Assembly: GCA_963693315.1 (NCBI GenBank)
Contig: OY856187.1
Coordinates: forward strand, 383,261,711-383,325,710
Source of the DNA: Diogma glabrata
Taxonomy: Eukaryota; Arthropoda; Insecta; Diptera; Cylindrotomidae
Length of the DNA: 64,000 bases
Direction of reading: 5' to 3'
The notes beneath the pieces were generated by a model that searched no databases, had not been told where the DNA came from, and was given only the letters and a program-made list of their open reading frames with translations. Of this stretch, positions 1-10,340 are shown in pieces. Numbering within the stretch: position 1 is the stretch's first letter; each line of letters opens with the position of its first letter. A program made the translations under genes and the position numbers.

Positions 1-1
1 T

Positions 2-839
2 AAAAAACTGAAAAATGGCAAATCACCAGGTTTCGATGGAATTCCCACAGAACTTTTGAAAAACGGAGGAACAGCTCTGGTCTACCTGCTGAATGGAAGA
101 ACTACCTGCTAAATGGAAAACAGCTCTCATTGTTCCGTTACATAAGAAAGGTGACCGTCTAAAGTGTGCAAATTATCGTGGCATCGCACTGTTGAACACA
201 GCATATAAAATACTAGCTAATGTCGTACTTGCTCGAGTCATCCCATTTGCCGAATCTATCATCGGTGACTATCAGTGTGGTTTTCGTCCCAACCGCTCAA
301 CCACAGATCAATGTTTTACACTAAGGATGATTCTGGAAAAATGTTGGGAGTACAACATCAGCATTCACCAGCTCTACGTTGATTTCAGGCAAGCATATGA
401 TAGTATCATCCGCGACAACCTCTGGTCCGCACTCATATGCCTTGGTATCCCAGAGAAACTTGTTTCTCTGTGCAAGCTCACAACATCGGGATCAAATTGT
501 AGAATAGTAATCGAAGGGTCAGTTTCTGATCATTTTGATATAACATCAGGTGTTCGACAAGGATGCACTCGCGCCTGTACTGTTTAATTTGGCGCTGGAG
601 CACGCGATAAGAAAAAGCCGAATTGAGACGCAAAACTGCATATATAATGAATCTAGTCAAATTCTTGGCTACACAGATGATATTGTGCTTCTCGGACGTA
701 GCACGAGCGATATTAAAGATAGTCTCTCTCAGCTTGAAAGAAATGCTAAACGACTTGGATTATGCATCAACACCGGCAAAACTAAAGTGTTAACAACATC
801 TAAGAACATACCTCCCGGAAACAATTTATGGTCCATGTA
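2..839 (+). pseudogene. Reverse transcriptase domain of RTE-like LINE, frameshifted
   Basis: In the intact element this domain copies its RNA into DNA at the nicked target. Reading starts in frame 2 with KNGKSPGFDGIPTELL and breaks near 93-118, where a short near-duplicate (ctacctgctgaatgg and ctacctgctaaatgg) shifts the frame. It continues at 93-560 with the HKKGDR, NYRGIALLNTAYKILANV, GFRPNRSTTDQ and VDFRQAYDSI blocks and SGVRQG. A second shift at about 560 moves to DALAPVLFNLALEH and the catalytic YTDDIVLLG motif near 670-700. It runs on to KTKVLTTSKN and stops at 838-840. Both aspartates of the catalytic box are kept. The thumb region expected next is absent, because the sequence jumps to the C-terminal block. 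Confidence 0.88.
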
Positions 840-1123
840 AAGTTTCTGAAAATCAGTATAGAATCCGAATGAATCACGAAATCAGACAGCTTCTTGGAGG
901 CTGCGATGTAATCGGATTCATTAAATCTAACCGGATCAGATGGTTTGGTCATGTAGAAAGGGCTCCATTAGATAGAATGATAAAAAAAGCGTCCCAACAA
1001 CAACCAGCTGGTGTTCGTCGAAGAGTAAGACCTAGACAACGCTGGCGTGATGACATCATCCAAGACCTTCGTGATATAGGATGTCGAAACTGGGGTCAAC
1101 GGGTCATGGAACGAGATGATTGA
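824..1123 (+). pseudogene. C-terminal region of RTE-like LINE ORF2
   Basis: The frame is open from about 824 (IYGPCKVSENQYRIRMNHEI), so the coding segment begins before the first ATG at 869. It continues with IRQLLGGCDVIGFIKSNR, IRWFGHVERAP and a basic RRRVRPRQRWRDD segment, then stops at 1121-1123. The RIRWFGHV and RPRxRWxDD blocks are a recognisable C-terminal signature of insect endonuclease-RT LINEs. The junction with the RT segment near 824 skips the usual 100 or more residues of the thumb and connector, so I infer an internal deletion. Confidence 0.82.
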
Positions 1124-1170
1124 AAGCTTATTGCACAGACGGCAAAATCCCTTTATGGGATGTAAACGCC

Positions 1171-1186
1171 AGAGAGAGAGAGAGAG
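1171..1186. repeat. (AG)8 microsatellite at the LINE tail
   Basis: Eight AG units follow the end of the LINE coding region. They are either the element's own short-repeat 3' tail or slippage beside it. Confidence 0.7.
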
Positions 1187-1190
1187 TCTA

Positions 1191-1516
1191 CACGCGATAA
1201 AATAATAACCATAATGTTTCCCTTTTACGATAATCAAAATATATTTTAATTCAGAGGCAAAAAAATATATAAATTAATTTTTTAATGTATTTGTTTGTAA
1301 GATTTAGGATTTTTATAGAAAAAAAAATTTATTAATAATCGACTCATAATTATGTTAGTGTAAAGATGTTGAAAGTAAATCACAATCTTCGATCGTTGGA
1401 ATCTCCAATTCTTATTCTCAATAAAAACCTGTTTTTCAATAAATAATCCACAGAATATGTTTCAATATTTAGTACGAATGTTGAAATATAAAATTTTCAA
1501 TATATTAGATTCATTT
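1191..1516. other. AT-rich spacer, no gene seen
   Basis: Strongly AT-rich sequence with homopolymer runs. I see no coding frame, RNA gene or clear repeat boundary. Confidence 0.6.
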
Positions 1517-1935
1517 AATTTTTTAATTTCATAGTTGCATGTGTTTACTTTCAAATTTGTGAAAAACAAAGAAAAAAAAAGACGATTTTTGAGATATGAG
1601 CTTTGAACTAAACCAAGGTTGAACGCGCCACCTTGCGGAAAAGAGGAAAATTATCAATTTCGATTATTCAATTATTTTGCTCTTTATTTGCAAAAATATA
1701 CGTAAATTGCATGAAATTTGTGGCGCCTATTAACAAAATATTTACACCCTTACCAAAACTACGTGAAAAAGCGTCAAAAATTCAACCGCACTTAACTCCG
1801 ATTCAGAGTACTCAAAAAATAAAACCAGAAATAACTTTTTTTCTTTCGTCAATACCAACAATATATCAAAATTTCAGATTTCTTAAAAATCAACAAAAAA
1901 ATGTACGTTTTCAAAAAAATAGCCCACATATTTTC
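1517..1935 (+). repeat. Dispersed repeat family R1, copy 1
   Basis: This segment matches 62297-62752 in the same orientation along its whole length. Shared blocks include ATTTGTGAAAAACAAA, GCGGAAAAGAG, ATGAAATTTGTGGC, CCAAAACTACGTGAAAAAGC, ACTCCGATTCAGAGTACTC and CAACAAAAAAATGTACGTTT. An apparently open frame runs through both copies, but it has no domain and no consistent start, so I treat it as non-coding repeat. It is not assignable to a class. Confidence 0.8.
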
Positions 1936-4427
1936 TCAGATGCCGTTAGCGTTTCATAGTTTTTCTTACTAGATGTTAAACAATATTGTAACAACTTCCA
2001 ACAAAAAAACAATTTGAATCTTTTGTTACTGTAAGTCTTTGTACGAATTTTCAATCTAACAAACAACAGCAATAACAAAGAAATCGTTTAAAAAACACGA
2101 ACTGCATTCTGTAATCTTTTCTTTCGAACAAAAAATAGGAAAATAGAAAATCTTTATATTTGTATTTTCTTTTTATTCTATTTTACTTTAGTTTTGTTGT
2201 CTTACATCTAACATTTTTTTTTGCTTTGTTATAAGATACATTTTGTTGTTTCTTTTGTTCAACGATGTTTATTATGAGTAAATGATCCACAATTATCTTT
2301 GTTATCCATTCAAAGCGGTTTTGAGTAAATTATACAGAAATTTATCAAACTGTTTAGAGATGATTATTTGTATACATATATCAGCAGTTTGAAAATATCA
2401 TTCATTTTCTTTTATAATTTAAAATTAATTTTGGACTTTTGGTTATAAATCGGTTTTGCCGGTTGTTGTTATATTATTGGCATTTGTTAGGATATGACGC
2501 AGAGCTAACGATTGTTGTTATCATTCTTTGCAGATATGCCTTTCCAAAAAGGATATATGCTTGTTATGATAAAAATACAGTATGGTTTGCTATATAAGAG
2601 ATATAACCCCAGTTTTTTCATCAGTGAAAATTTTTGCACAAGATGCGCTACGCTTTCCCATCTGGGCGTAAGCAAGTAGTAGAAGGGCGTGGTTATCGTG
2701 GAAAATAATATTTCCCTGCAAGACAAAGGTCTGAATAACGCTCCATAGGCTCCATTAGGAATGAATAAATTTGAATAAACTCCCAGCCGGACTGAACCTT
2801 GCCACTCTTTGTAAAAGCCAACTCATACATAATTTTACTAATTTACATGAATTATTTTGACTGTTTCTAAAATTCCCCAAAAATAAAAGAATTGAAACTA
2901 AAAATTAGTTAACTATAAAAAATGTTCAAACTCTTGAGCAAACGGGAGGGGCCAAATCTAAACCTTTCTAATGAGAACTGCTTTAAGTACAAAAAATGGA
3001 AATAACGGAGCTAATTTGTCAAGATCAAGTTGGCCTTAGTCAAGTTAAAATTTAAATCGAATGTGTTAAGATTATTTTCTTGCGCCTACATTATGGAGCC
3101 AAAATATTTTATTTCCACCAAGTTTTACCAAACAAAATAAAATAACATCTTTCCCTACCCTACACTTTTCCCTTGAATTAAACCACTAAATTCTTTTTGC
3201 AAAAAAATTGAACAAATCCCTCGTTGTATTTATAGATTTTGAATCACAATGATTTACTGTTTGGAATGAGTAATCGTAAGAAAGAAAGGACCAAATCTTA
3301 TGATATTTTATCTTCAGCATAAAAATCTAGCTTATGAATTCCTTATAACTTGAATGAATTTTTTAGTAAGATTGTTTTTTGGGTCAACATACATGAATGT
3401 TTGTAATGCGAAAACAAGATTGTTTTCTTTTCCTTAATCATATTTCTTTCTTTCAATATTGTTGTTAAGCTTTTCCTTGTCGATAATATCCTTTTGTTTT
3501 CATTCTTACAATTTGTGATGACGTACACATAAATGAGTTTCTATGAAACAATAATCAAATAAGAAATTGAATTAGAAAAGGGTAGATCGACAATATTATA
3601 ACAATTTAGTCCTTTTGTTCAAAACTTATATCATGTTTGCCTTTTTGCAAGAATGATAAAATCTAATTTATACAAGAGGAAGAAATACTGAAAGAAATTC
3701 TATAGTTATCACACACAAACTGTTAAAAAACATTAATATTAAAATTCGGAAGCCTTTCGGAAATGTGGATCTCAATCTTTAATTTTTTTATGGGGAAGAT
3801 TTTTGTGTAATAAACCTTTGTGGTTCGAGTCTCCTGATTTATATACCCATTCTGGCACTATGACAGTGTCGGACTCGATGGTTTTTGTGTTCTGTACAAT
3901 TTCGAACACTCATGAAAAAATATGTTGATGTATTCTACCTGTAACAAAATCAATTCCGTATAACATCAAATAAAATTAAGAGAAAGCAGCTCTCTAAACA
4001 ACTGTTAATTTGAAACCTCAACAACTTCTAATCCTAAGATTCAGTATGACTGATACTAGCTTTTTAAGGTTTTGGTAATGTTTTCTAATAACTATGCATT
4101 TTAAAAGATATCCCAACTATATTCTGCTAGATTTTGATAAAATTTTGGTAAAAGATTGTAGTTTTTATAAAAAAGAGAGGGCTAGCGTCTGTTTCGACCT
4201 AATATATGAAATCGATCCCACAGAACTACTGACCTTCGATTTTATTCATATTTTCTCTTCACTCGCTCCGGATTGATATTTATTTTGATTTGATATCTCA
4301 TTTTGTATGCTGTTGGTTCATGAATTTTTCTTGTTATTTACTTGAATTTTTGGTATTTTTTTTTGACATTCGACCGGAATAAATTGAAAAAACAGAGAGT
4401 TTTTTGGATTAATTGATTAATTTAGTT
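1936..4427. other. AT-rich region, no supportable gene
   Basis: About 2.5 kb of AT-rich sequence. The short open frames at 2505-2726, 3343-3528 and 4094-4276 have low-complexity translations without motifs, conserved context or splice structure. I see no RNA gene and no clear repeat here. Confidence 0.5.
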
Positions 4428-4948
4428 AGTGCATAGTTTGAGCACAGGGAGCACCCCAACGTGCATGAAAAATGAAAATTCTGTCAATCCGATGTAACTT
4501 TGAAATTAAATTGCTCAAGAACGGCTATACCGATTTCATCAAACTTTTTTTTGTTTGATAGATGATTAGTTAGTCCTTTGAAAAAAAATTAATTTATTGT
4601 TTTTATAATTAATTTCTAAATAAAAATATTAAAATAACTTTTTTAAAGATGGCGCTAGGGTCGATCATCAATTGGAATTAAATTAATTTTTTTTTCTGGA
4701 AAAAGTTCTATTTTTACTCTAAAATATATCAAATTAACTCAGAGGCGTTAATTTTTGTTCTTGAGATATTTAATTTTAAAGATTTTTAGTTCGACTGAAA
4801 TTCGAATTTTTCTTCCTTTTTCCAAACATCTTCCATTAACAAAAAATTTTAAAACCAATTAAATTTTAAGTTTTTTTTTTAAACATAGCTCTAACCTTAC
4901 TTTAAAATATATCAAATTTACAGAGAGGCGTTAATTTGTGTTCTTGAG

Positions 4949-5131
4949 TTTTATGTTTTTAATTCTTTAAATAAAACATTATATGTATTTTGGTGCTATT
5001 TATTTCAGCTCTACAATTCAAGTGACCAAGCTATTCCTTTTTATACAATACAGAAATTTATTTTACGAGTCATATTACTATTCTATGTGTTGGTACACAA
5101 GGCAGGGATATTCAACCCTTTATACACAACA
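4949..5131 (-). repeat. 3' LTR of the mag-like element
   Basis: Matches the 5' LTR at 8357-8539 with five substitutions in 183 bp by eye. It is flanked outside by TTGAG and inside by the polypurine tract. Confidence 0.9.
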
Positions 5132-5143
5132 TCTCTCCCTACT
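5132..5143 (-). other. Polypurine tract of the mag-like element
   Basis: On the minus strand AGTAGGGAGAGA lies directly before the TGTTG start of the 3' LTR, the expected position of the plus-strand primer. Confidence 0.8.
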
Positions 5144-5165
5144 TTATTTTATGTTTACAGATATC

Positions 5166-5351
5166 TTAATTAATAATTAATTTAATTATTTTATATTTGG
5201 TTTTTCGAAGATCTAAGCACTGCCTAAGTTTTATCTCTATGTTATTTCTATAATTTAATTTTGTCAGTAGAGTATCTGGTTTGTGTTTAAAAATTAATTC
5301 CGCTGGTGATAATCCTGTTACAGAGGTCGGTGTGTTTCTATACTTAAACAA
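5166..5351 (-). pseudogene. Integrase C-terminal segment of the mag-like element
   Basis: The frame FKYRNTPTSVTGLSPAELIF is the block that follows the integrase catalytic core in Ty3/Gypsy elements (YRNTPH...SPAELLF). It is separated from the main frame by stops around 5352-5390. It continues with a short basic tail and ends shortly before the polypurine tract. Confidence 0.82.
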
Positions 5352-5378
5352 AAAATTTAATAATTGATTATTTATATC

Positions 5379-6746
5379 TTATTTTAATGAACCATTTAAA
5401 TTTTTTCTCAACAGATTTTTTACTGTTTGAACAGCCCTCTCCGCCAAACCATTACTTTGTGGATGATAGGGCGGACTGTGTTTCAACTCGATCTCATTTG
5501 ACAAAAGAAAATTTGAAATTTCTTTGGAGGAGAATGGTGGACCATTGTCTGTGACAACCAATTTTGGGAGTCCAAACACAGAAACTTGAATTTTTAGTTT
5601 TTCAATTACATGTTTTGCCTCAGTTTTTGTCATTACATGTAAATCGACCCATTTACTAAAACTATCGACTGAAATTAAAATTTTATGCTTACCAAACAGA
5701 CCAGGTAAAAATTTTCCATAATAGTTTATTAATCCCAGAAACGACTGCAGTTCCCTCACATTCTTGGGATGTGGTAGATTTGCTACGGCTTCTATTTTTT
5801 CTAAATTGGGAGTTACTCCCGCCCTAGACACAATGTGTCCCAGGTATCTAACAGAATCTTTGAAAAATTGACATTTTTTTATATTTACTTTGATATTATG
5901 TTCAGCCAGTCTTTCTAAAACAATTTTTAATTTTGTTTTAGTTTCATATTCGTCTCTACCCCCTATCATAATATTATCCAAGTAGCACACTACCCCATCT
6001 ATATTTAATAATATCCTATCCATAACGCTCTGAAAAACAGCAGGAGCCATTTTTACTCCAAAAGGAAGTCGCTGAAATTGAAATGACCCTCGATGTGTAT
6101 TAATAGTTAACAATGCTTTTGATCTCTCGGAAACAGACAGCTGTTGATAAGCGCCTTCCAGATCCAATACGCAAAAACAAGCATAGTTAGCCAACGATGT
6201 TAATACCTCATCGATGAAGGGTAAGGGGTAATGTTCATTAGACAGAAATTTATTTAAAGTTACTTTGAAGTCACCGCAAATCCTAATTTTTCCGTCTGGT
6301 TTCTTTACAATGACGATTGGAGACGCCCATTCACTATTGTTTACTTGCTTTATAATTTTATTTTCTACTAACCTATTTAATTCTAGTTCAACTGTTTCTC
6401 TTAATTGAAAGGGTACCATGTAAGCTTTGTGAAAAATTGGTTTATGTTCCTCATTGATCACTAAATCTGCTTCGAATCCCAAAATTGGTTTTTTATTAAT
6501 TAAATCATACACCAAAGGTTGGAATTCTCTTACCTCATTTTCAATTTGTGTCAAATTATTTATGTTAAATTTGTCCAACCCTTTCATCCACTTTGGGTAC
6601 AATATTGTTATCCAATCCCTTCCAATGATTGGCAGAAAGGGGTGCTCTGTATCCAAAATGTACAGCCATAATTTATATTTAGTACCTCCCGATTCCACTG
6701 TAATAAGTATCCTCCTGAAAATATCAACTTTACTACCTGAAATCAA
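5379..6746 (-). pseudogene. pol: Pol: RT fused in frame to integrase core, RNase H deleted
   Basis: One open frame of about 455 codons. Residues 1-60 hold the protease C-terminus with the flap-distal LPIIGRDW. RT follows, with IVIVKKPDGKIRICGDF, FCVLDLEGAYQQL, FQFQRLPFGVKMAPAVFQ, VVCYLDNIMIGG, YLGHIVSRAGV and LQSFLGLINYYGKFLP. The catalytic box reads YLDN instead of YLDD (codon at 5973-5975, AAT for GAT), so a metal-binding aspartate is lost. Right after KFLPGLFGKHK the frame continues as ILISVDSFSKW, the middle of the integrase core, then VVTDNGPPFSS and HPQSNGLAERAVQTVK. The integrase Asp of TDNG and the final Glu are kept. The zinc domain, first catalytic Asp and all of RNase H are missing. 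The frame stops at 5379. Confidence 0.92.
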
Positions 6747-6994
6747 ACTAATATTGTTTGTAAGTTTAGGATTTTATTTTGATCAAAGTTTTGTTGATAT
6801 ATTAATTTATTAATTACAGAAATACATGCTCCAGTGTCAATTTGACATTCAAACATTATTTCATTAATTTTAATAGATTTTTTAATTGACGGGACTAAAT
6901 TTTCAAAATCAAAAATATTTAAATTTAAATTATTTACGTCAAAATATTTTACTTCCCTATAATTGCCACAAACTTTTGAGATGTGACCTTTCAT
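6745..6994 (-). pseudogene. Retropepsin-like protease segment of the mag-like element
   Basis: The frame covers the end of the zinc knuckle (MKGHISKVC) and then an aspartic protease active site, FECQIDTGACISVIN. DTGA is the expected DT/SG-A motif. It breaks near 6745 and the protease C-terminus, LPIIGRDWI, appears at the start of the next frame. The protease would cleave Gag-Pol inside the particle. Confidence 0.82.
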
Positions 6995-7071
6995 CCCGCA
7001 ATTGTAGCACGTTGCCTCTTTCGCCGCACATTTATTTAATGGATATGTAAATGAACATTTTGAACAATGTT

Positions 7072-7775
7072 TTATCCATTTGGTGTCGAAACGAGATGGT
7101 GATGGAGATTTATATCTGCTTTTTGTGTGCTGTATGATCTTGGTGATGGTGGTATATTTCTGCTTGGTGATCTTCTCCGTCCTAACCAGTTTCTAGACTC
7201 CAAACTACTTTTAGATTTATCCTGCGTTTCCTTAATTATATTCAGTGCTGGTTTCACTTCACCTTTAATATTTTGCTGCTCACATGAGGTCATCTCGGAG
7301 GATAAAGCCATTTCACAAGCTCTACTAAAATTCAAATTTTTTTCACCCTTTTCTGAATATTTTCATTAGCTAATCCAATAACAAATTTATCACGCAACGC
7401 TCGTTCTAAAAATCCTACAAAATTGCATGTTGACGCCAAAAATTTTAATTCAATTATATATTCGTTTATTGATTCATTATTTAATTGATTTCTTTTAAAG
7501 AATTTGTAACTTTCAGCAATCTCGATCGTTTTTGGTTGAAAATGCACTTTCAAAACTTTTTCAATCTCTGTTAATGAGTTGGTGGTCAGCAAATCTGGAA
7601 ATGTGAGCCGACATAGAATATCAAAAGTTTCAGCACCCACTAATGTTAGAAACATAGAAACTTTAAATTTATCGTCTACAGTATTGCACTTAAACAATTC
7701 ATGCATTCTGAGCATGTATTTTTCAAAATTTCCGTCTTCCGGAATAAATGGTTCAATACTACCAATTAACGCCAT
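7072..7775 (-). pseudogene. gag: Gag of mag-like Ty3/Gypsy element, one frameshift
   Basis: Gag forms the virus-like particle and packages the element RNA. The ATG at 7773-7775 opens with MALIGSIEPFIPEDGNFEKY, the usual start of K02A2.6/mag Gag. It is followed by the capsid-like blocks RNQLNNESINEYIIELKFLA and ERALRDKFVIGLANENIQ. A frameshift in a homopolymer near 7335 passes to NFSRACEMALSSEM. The arginine/serine-rich tail then leads toward the nucleocapsid zinc knuckle (about 6970-7050, C-Y-N-C-G-M-K-G-H-I-S-K-V-C, a CX2CX4HX4C motif). The frame is close to intact, which fits the high LTR identity. Confidence 0.87.
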
Positions 7776-8342
7776 TTTACCAAATTGTTCTTTAAAACTT
7801 GAATAAATTGCTTTTGTGTAACATGAAATTTTGTTTTATACAATAAATTTTAGTTTTTGTTTTAATTTTTTTATGTTATTTGTTTTAATTATTCAGTCCG
7901 TCTTCAACACAACACACAAAACTAACTATTGTGAATTCTTTGTATGGATGCCATTTTAGAAATTCTGTCTTTCAATATTGTTTAAAATATATTAATTTTA
8001 TTTTTATTGATTCTCGGTTACACTGGTTTTATTATTAAATTGTTTTAGTCGAAATATCACTATATTTTTAGAAATTTTTTTTTAGTATTGGATTAATCGA
8101 AAAAAAATTTTATTTTATTAATTTAGCGTCCACTTTGATCGTATGAAATTTAGACATTTTTTATTTTTATGACTTGGTCGATCATCACAATAATATACAA
8201 ATACAATTTTTTGATTTTTAGTGTTTTCCTAAATTCTTTTTTCGCAACTCTTTTTTCTTTACAATTTATTGTTATTTCTAGTTTATGTATTAGTAAAACA
8301 CTTTTTCATAATTAATTTATAATTACCAAGCTGCAATTTTTT

Positions 8343-8355
8343 GTCCTCGTCGCCA
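8343..8355 (-). other. Primer-binding site of the mag-like element
   Basis: TGGCGACGAGGAC begins one or two bases inside the 5' LTR, reading on the minus strand. A TGG start fits pairing to a tRNA 3' end (CCA). The sequence resembles the serine-tRNA type primer site I recall for mag-like elements; that tRNA assignment is from memory. Confidence 0.75.
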
Positions 8356-8356
8356 T

Positions 8357-8539
8357 TTTTATGTTTTTAATTCTTTAAATAAAACTTTATATTTATTTTG
8401 GTGCTATTTATTTCAGCTCTACAATTCAAGTGACCGAGCTATTCCTTTTTATACAATACAGAAATTTATTTTACGAGTCATATTACTATTCTATGTGTTG
8501 GTACACAAGGCAAGGATATTCAACCTTTTATACACAACA
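8357..8539 (-). repeat. 5' LTR of the mag-like element
   Basis: Read on the minus strand it starts TGTTGTGTATAAAAGG and ends near CATAAAA. TATAAAA near the start is a likely promoter TATA box, and an AATAAA lies further in. Both are expected of an LTR acting as promoter and polyadenylation signal. It matches 4949-5131 with five differences. Confidence 0.9.
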
Positions 8540-9074
8540 TTGAGATATTTAATTTTAAAGATTTTTAGTCCGATTAAAATTCTAATTGTTCATTATTTTC
8601 TCGAACTTCAGTGGTTAAAAATTTTTGATGATATAAATTGTTCGAAAAAATAATGAACAATTAGAATTTTAGAATGACTAAAAATCTTTAAAATTAAATA
8701 TCTCAAGAATACGAGTTAACGCCTCTTTGTAAATTTGATATATTTTAAAGTAAGGTTAGAGCTATATTTAAAAAAAATGTTAAAATTTAATTGATTTTAA
8801 AATTTTTTGTTAATGGAAGTTGTTTGAAAAAATGAAGAAAAATTCGAAAATTCAGTCGTACTAAAAATCTTTAAAATTAAATATCTCAAGAACAAAAATT
8901 AACAATAAATGAATTATTTTTCAAACGACTAACTAATCATCTATCAAACAAAAAAAAGTTTGATGAAATCGGTATAGCCGTTCTTGAGCAATTTAATTTC
9001 AAAGTTACATCGGATTGGCAGATTTTTCATTTTTCATGCATGTTGGGGTGCCCCCTTTGCTCAAACTAAGCACT

Positions 9075-9554
9075 TTAAAAAAATTTTAAAATAAGTTTTA
9101 TTTTTTATTTTGTCCATACTACTTACATGTCAAGTTTCAGGAAAATCAAAAATGGTCAAGTTCAAATTTCGACTTTTTCACCTGCGTAGATCACGTTTTT
9201 CATCATTTTTAACATACATATGTTACAATTCGATTGTAATTCAGTTTTTTGAAACAAATTTAGTCACATATGGGTTATATCGTTTTGATTTATCCATTGG
9301 CAACAAATCATTCGGTTCAGTTACAATACTGTTTTAATTTTGTTACGGAAAAACACAATTGTTGTTAAAATGCTTCATAAAAGTAACACAAAATGAAGTT
9401 ATGTTTAAGTTTTATTAACGTTAAAAAAACATTTCCTTTTCTACATTTAAAAAATGTTATTTTATTGTAGTTGCCACAAATCCAGTCACGAGCTAGCAAC
9501 CTTGATGTGACTAACATAATTTCCTCAAGCTACTGTTACAAGGACGCTGCAACT
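9075..9554. other. AT-rich flank, no gene seen
   Basis: Sequence between the foldback element and the next repeat. No motif-bearing frame or RNA gene is visible. Confidence 0.5.
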
Positions 9555-10340
9555 AGGGTATTCAAATTACCCCACTTTACAAGTACCCGGGTAGTCGAGT
9601 ATTTAGTTTCTGAAATACCCAGGTTACCCGGGTACCCGGGTACCTGGGTAGTTGAAAAAGTAAAAAAATAAATATATAAAAGTAAGGGTATGGTAGGGGT
9701 GTCGCCGTGTAGGGTTTATATATTTAAGTTTCTTTTGTTAATCAGTTCCTACGAAGCTACTTTAAATAAATTGAAGCTTGTTTAATACAAAAATTAAAGA
9801 AGCTATTAAAAATTGCACCAATGGCCAATCATCAATAGCAATAATTTAAATTTCTTAAGATCGGTAAATTAAAGAAATTTCATCATTGGTTATTCTATTA
9901 TTCTATTTCAATACAAATTTGAGCAACCGTTAACAGGTGTCTGGGAGGAAAGAATTCTCATTAACGATAATGCCACACAGTTTTGTCTAACAGCATTTTC
10001 TCCATGATTTTTATCATTCTGTTCAATATCTTAAAAGTTTATGATTTCCTTACAATATTAGACACGCAGGTACAAGATTTTGGCTGAAAAGAATAAAATT
10101 TAGCTTATTTCCTAACGCTGTTCACTCGGCATGAATTTACTTTTGACCGATTGTTTTTAATAAGATGTGTTGTGTTATAGGACTTATACTATGAGTCACA
10201 ACAACACAGAGAGCTCTCTTAAGACCTAGGTCCCACTAAGTCTTAAAAGGTCCTAGATACTACGTCCTAATCAATATAAATTCAAGCTTAAGGATTGCTA
10301 CGAAGTAGTCTGGTGATCAACGAAGCAGTTGTGTAAACCC
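9555..10340 (+). mobile_element. CCCGGGTA-rich TIR element R2, copy 1
   Basis: It starts TAGGGTATTCAAATTACCCC, followed by a cluster of TACCCGGGTAGTCGAGTA and GGTTACCCGGGTACCCGGGT motifs. The body matches 55667-56340 in the same orientation. Shared blocks include GATCGGTAAATTAAAGAAAT, GGAGGAAAGAATTCT, ATTAACGATAAT and ATGAGTCACAACAACA. The right end is degenerate here. No coding frame is present. From the better preserved copy I infer a non-autonomous DNA transposon; superfamily unknown, with hAT possible from the TAGGG-type end. Confidence 0.7.

Larger units (their letters stand above)
1..1190 (+). mobile_element. RTE-like LINE, 3' half, cut by the window edge
   Basis: This is the 3' part of a non-LTR retrotransposon whose 5' end lies outside the window. 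It carries reverse transcriptase and the C-terminal region in three reading frames. The order is RT fingers (KSPGFDGI near 20-43), the block around VPLHKKGDRLKCANYRGIAL, the FRPNRST block, the LGYTDDIVLLG catalytic motif, then a C-terminal SNRIRWFGHVER block. That C-terminal block is typical of endonuclease-RT elements of the RTE kind in insects. At least two frameshifts and one internal deletion make it inactive. It ends near an (AG)8 run at 1171-1186, consistent with the short-repeat tails of such elements. The clade assignment is by recognition only; the LINE identity is secure. Confidence 0.9.
4949..8539 (-). mobile_element. mag-like Ty3/Gypsy LTR retrotransposon, internally deleted
   Basis: A structurally complete LTR element on the minus strand, flanked by the 5-bp direct repeat TTGAG (4944-4948 and 8540-8544). 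The 183-bp LTRs differ at five positions by eye, so insertion is moderately recent. The order on the minus strand is LTR, primer-binding site, about 570 bp of leader, Gag with a zinc knuckle, protease, RT, integrase core, polypurine tract, LTR. At 3591 bp it is shorter than an autonomous mag/K02A2.6-type element. An in-frame deletion removes the RNase H domain and the front of integrase, and several frameshifts are present. No envelope gene is seen. It interrupts the foldback element described separately. Confidence 0.93.
4428..9074. mobile_element. Foldback/MITE-like element with long inverted arms, split by an LTR element
   Basis: The left edge reads AGTGCATAGTTTGAGCA and the right edge is its inverse (TGCTCAAACTAAGCACT). 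The arms stay inverted repeats inward over roughly 450-500 bp, through GGGAGCACCCCAAC, CTTTGAAATTAAATTGC, TATACCGATTTCATC and GAGATATTTAATTTTAAAG. The turn of the hairpin lies near 8600-8640. Without the inserted retrotransposon the element is about 1.05 kb. The left arm has an extra 150 bp or so (about 4602-4752) that the right arm lacks, and contains an internal partial duplication about 182 bp apart. No coding capacity is visible. No target duplication was clear at its own ends. It is probably a non-autonomous DNA transposon; the superfamily is unknown. Confidence 0.8.

Noticed and set aside
1633..1959. 108-codon frame, with a relative at 62388-62735
   Set aside because: Both lie in repeat R1; the shared peptide follows DNA similarity and has indels and no domain.
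2505..2726. 73-codon minus-strand frame and an acceptor-like site near 2533
   Set aside because: No motif, no partner exon and weak composition; chance is likelier.
3810..3850. tRNA-like B box (GGTTCGAGTCTCC)
   Set aside because: No A box or foldable cloverleaf is found at the right distance upstream.
6454..6813. 119-codon plus-strand frame
   Set aside because: Antisense of the protease/RT region of the mag-like element.
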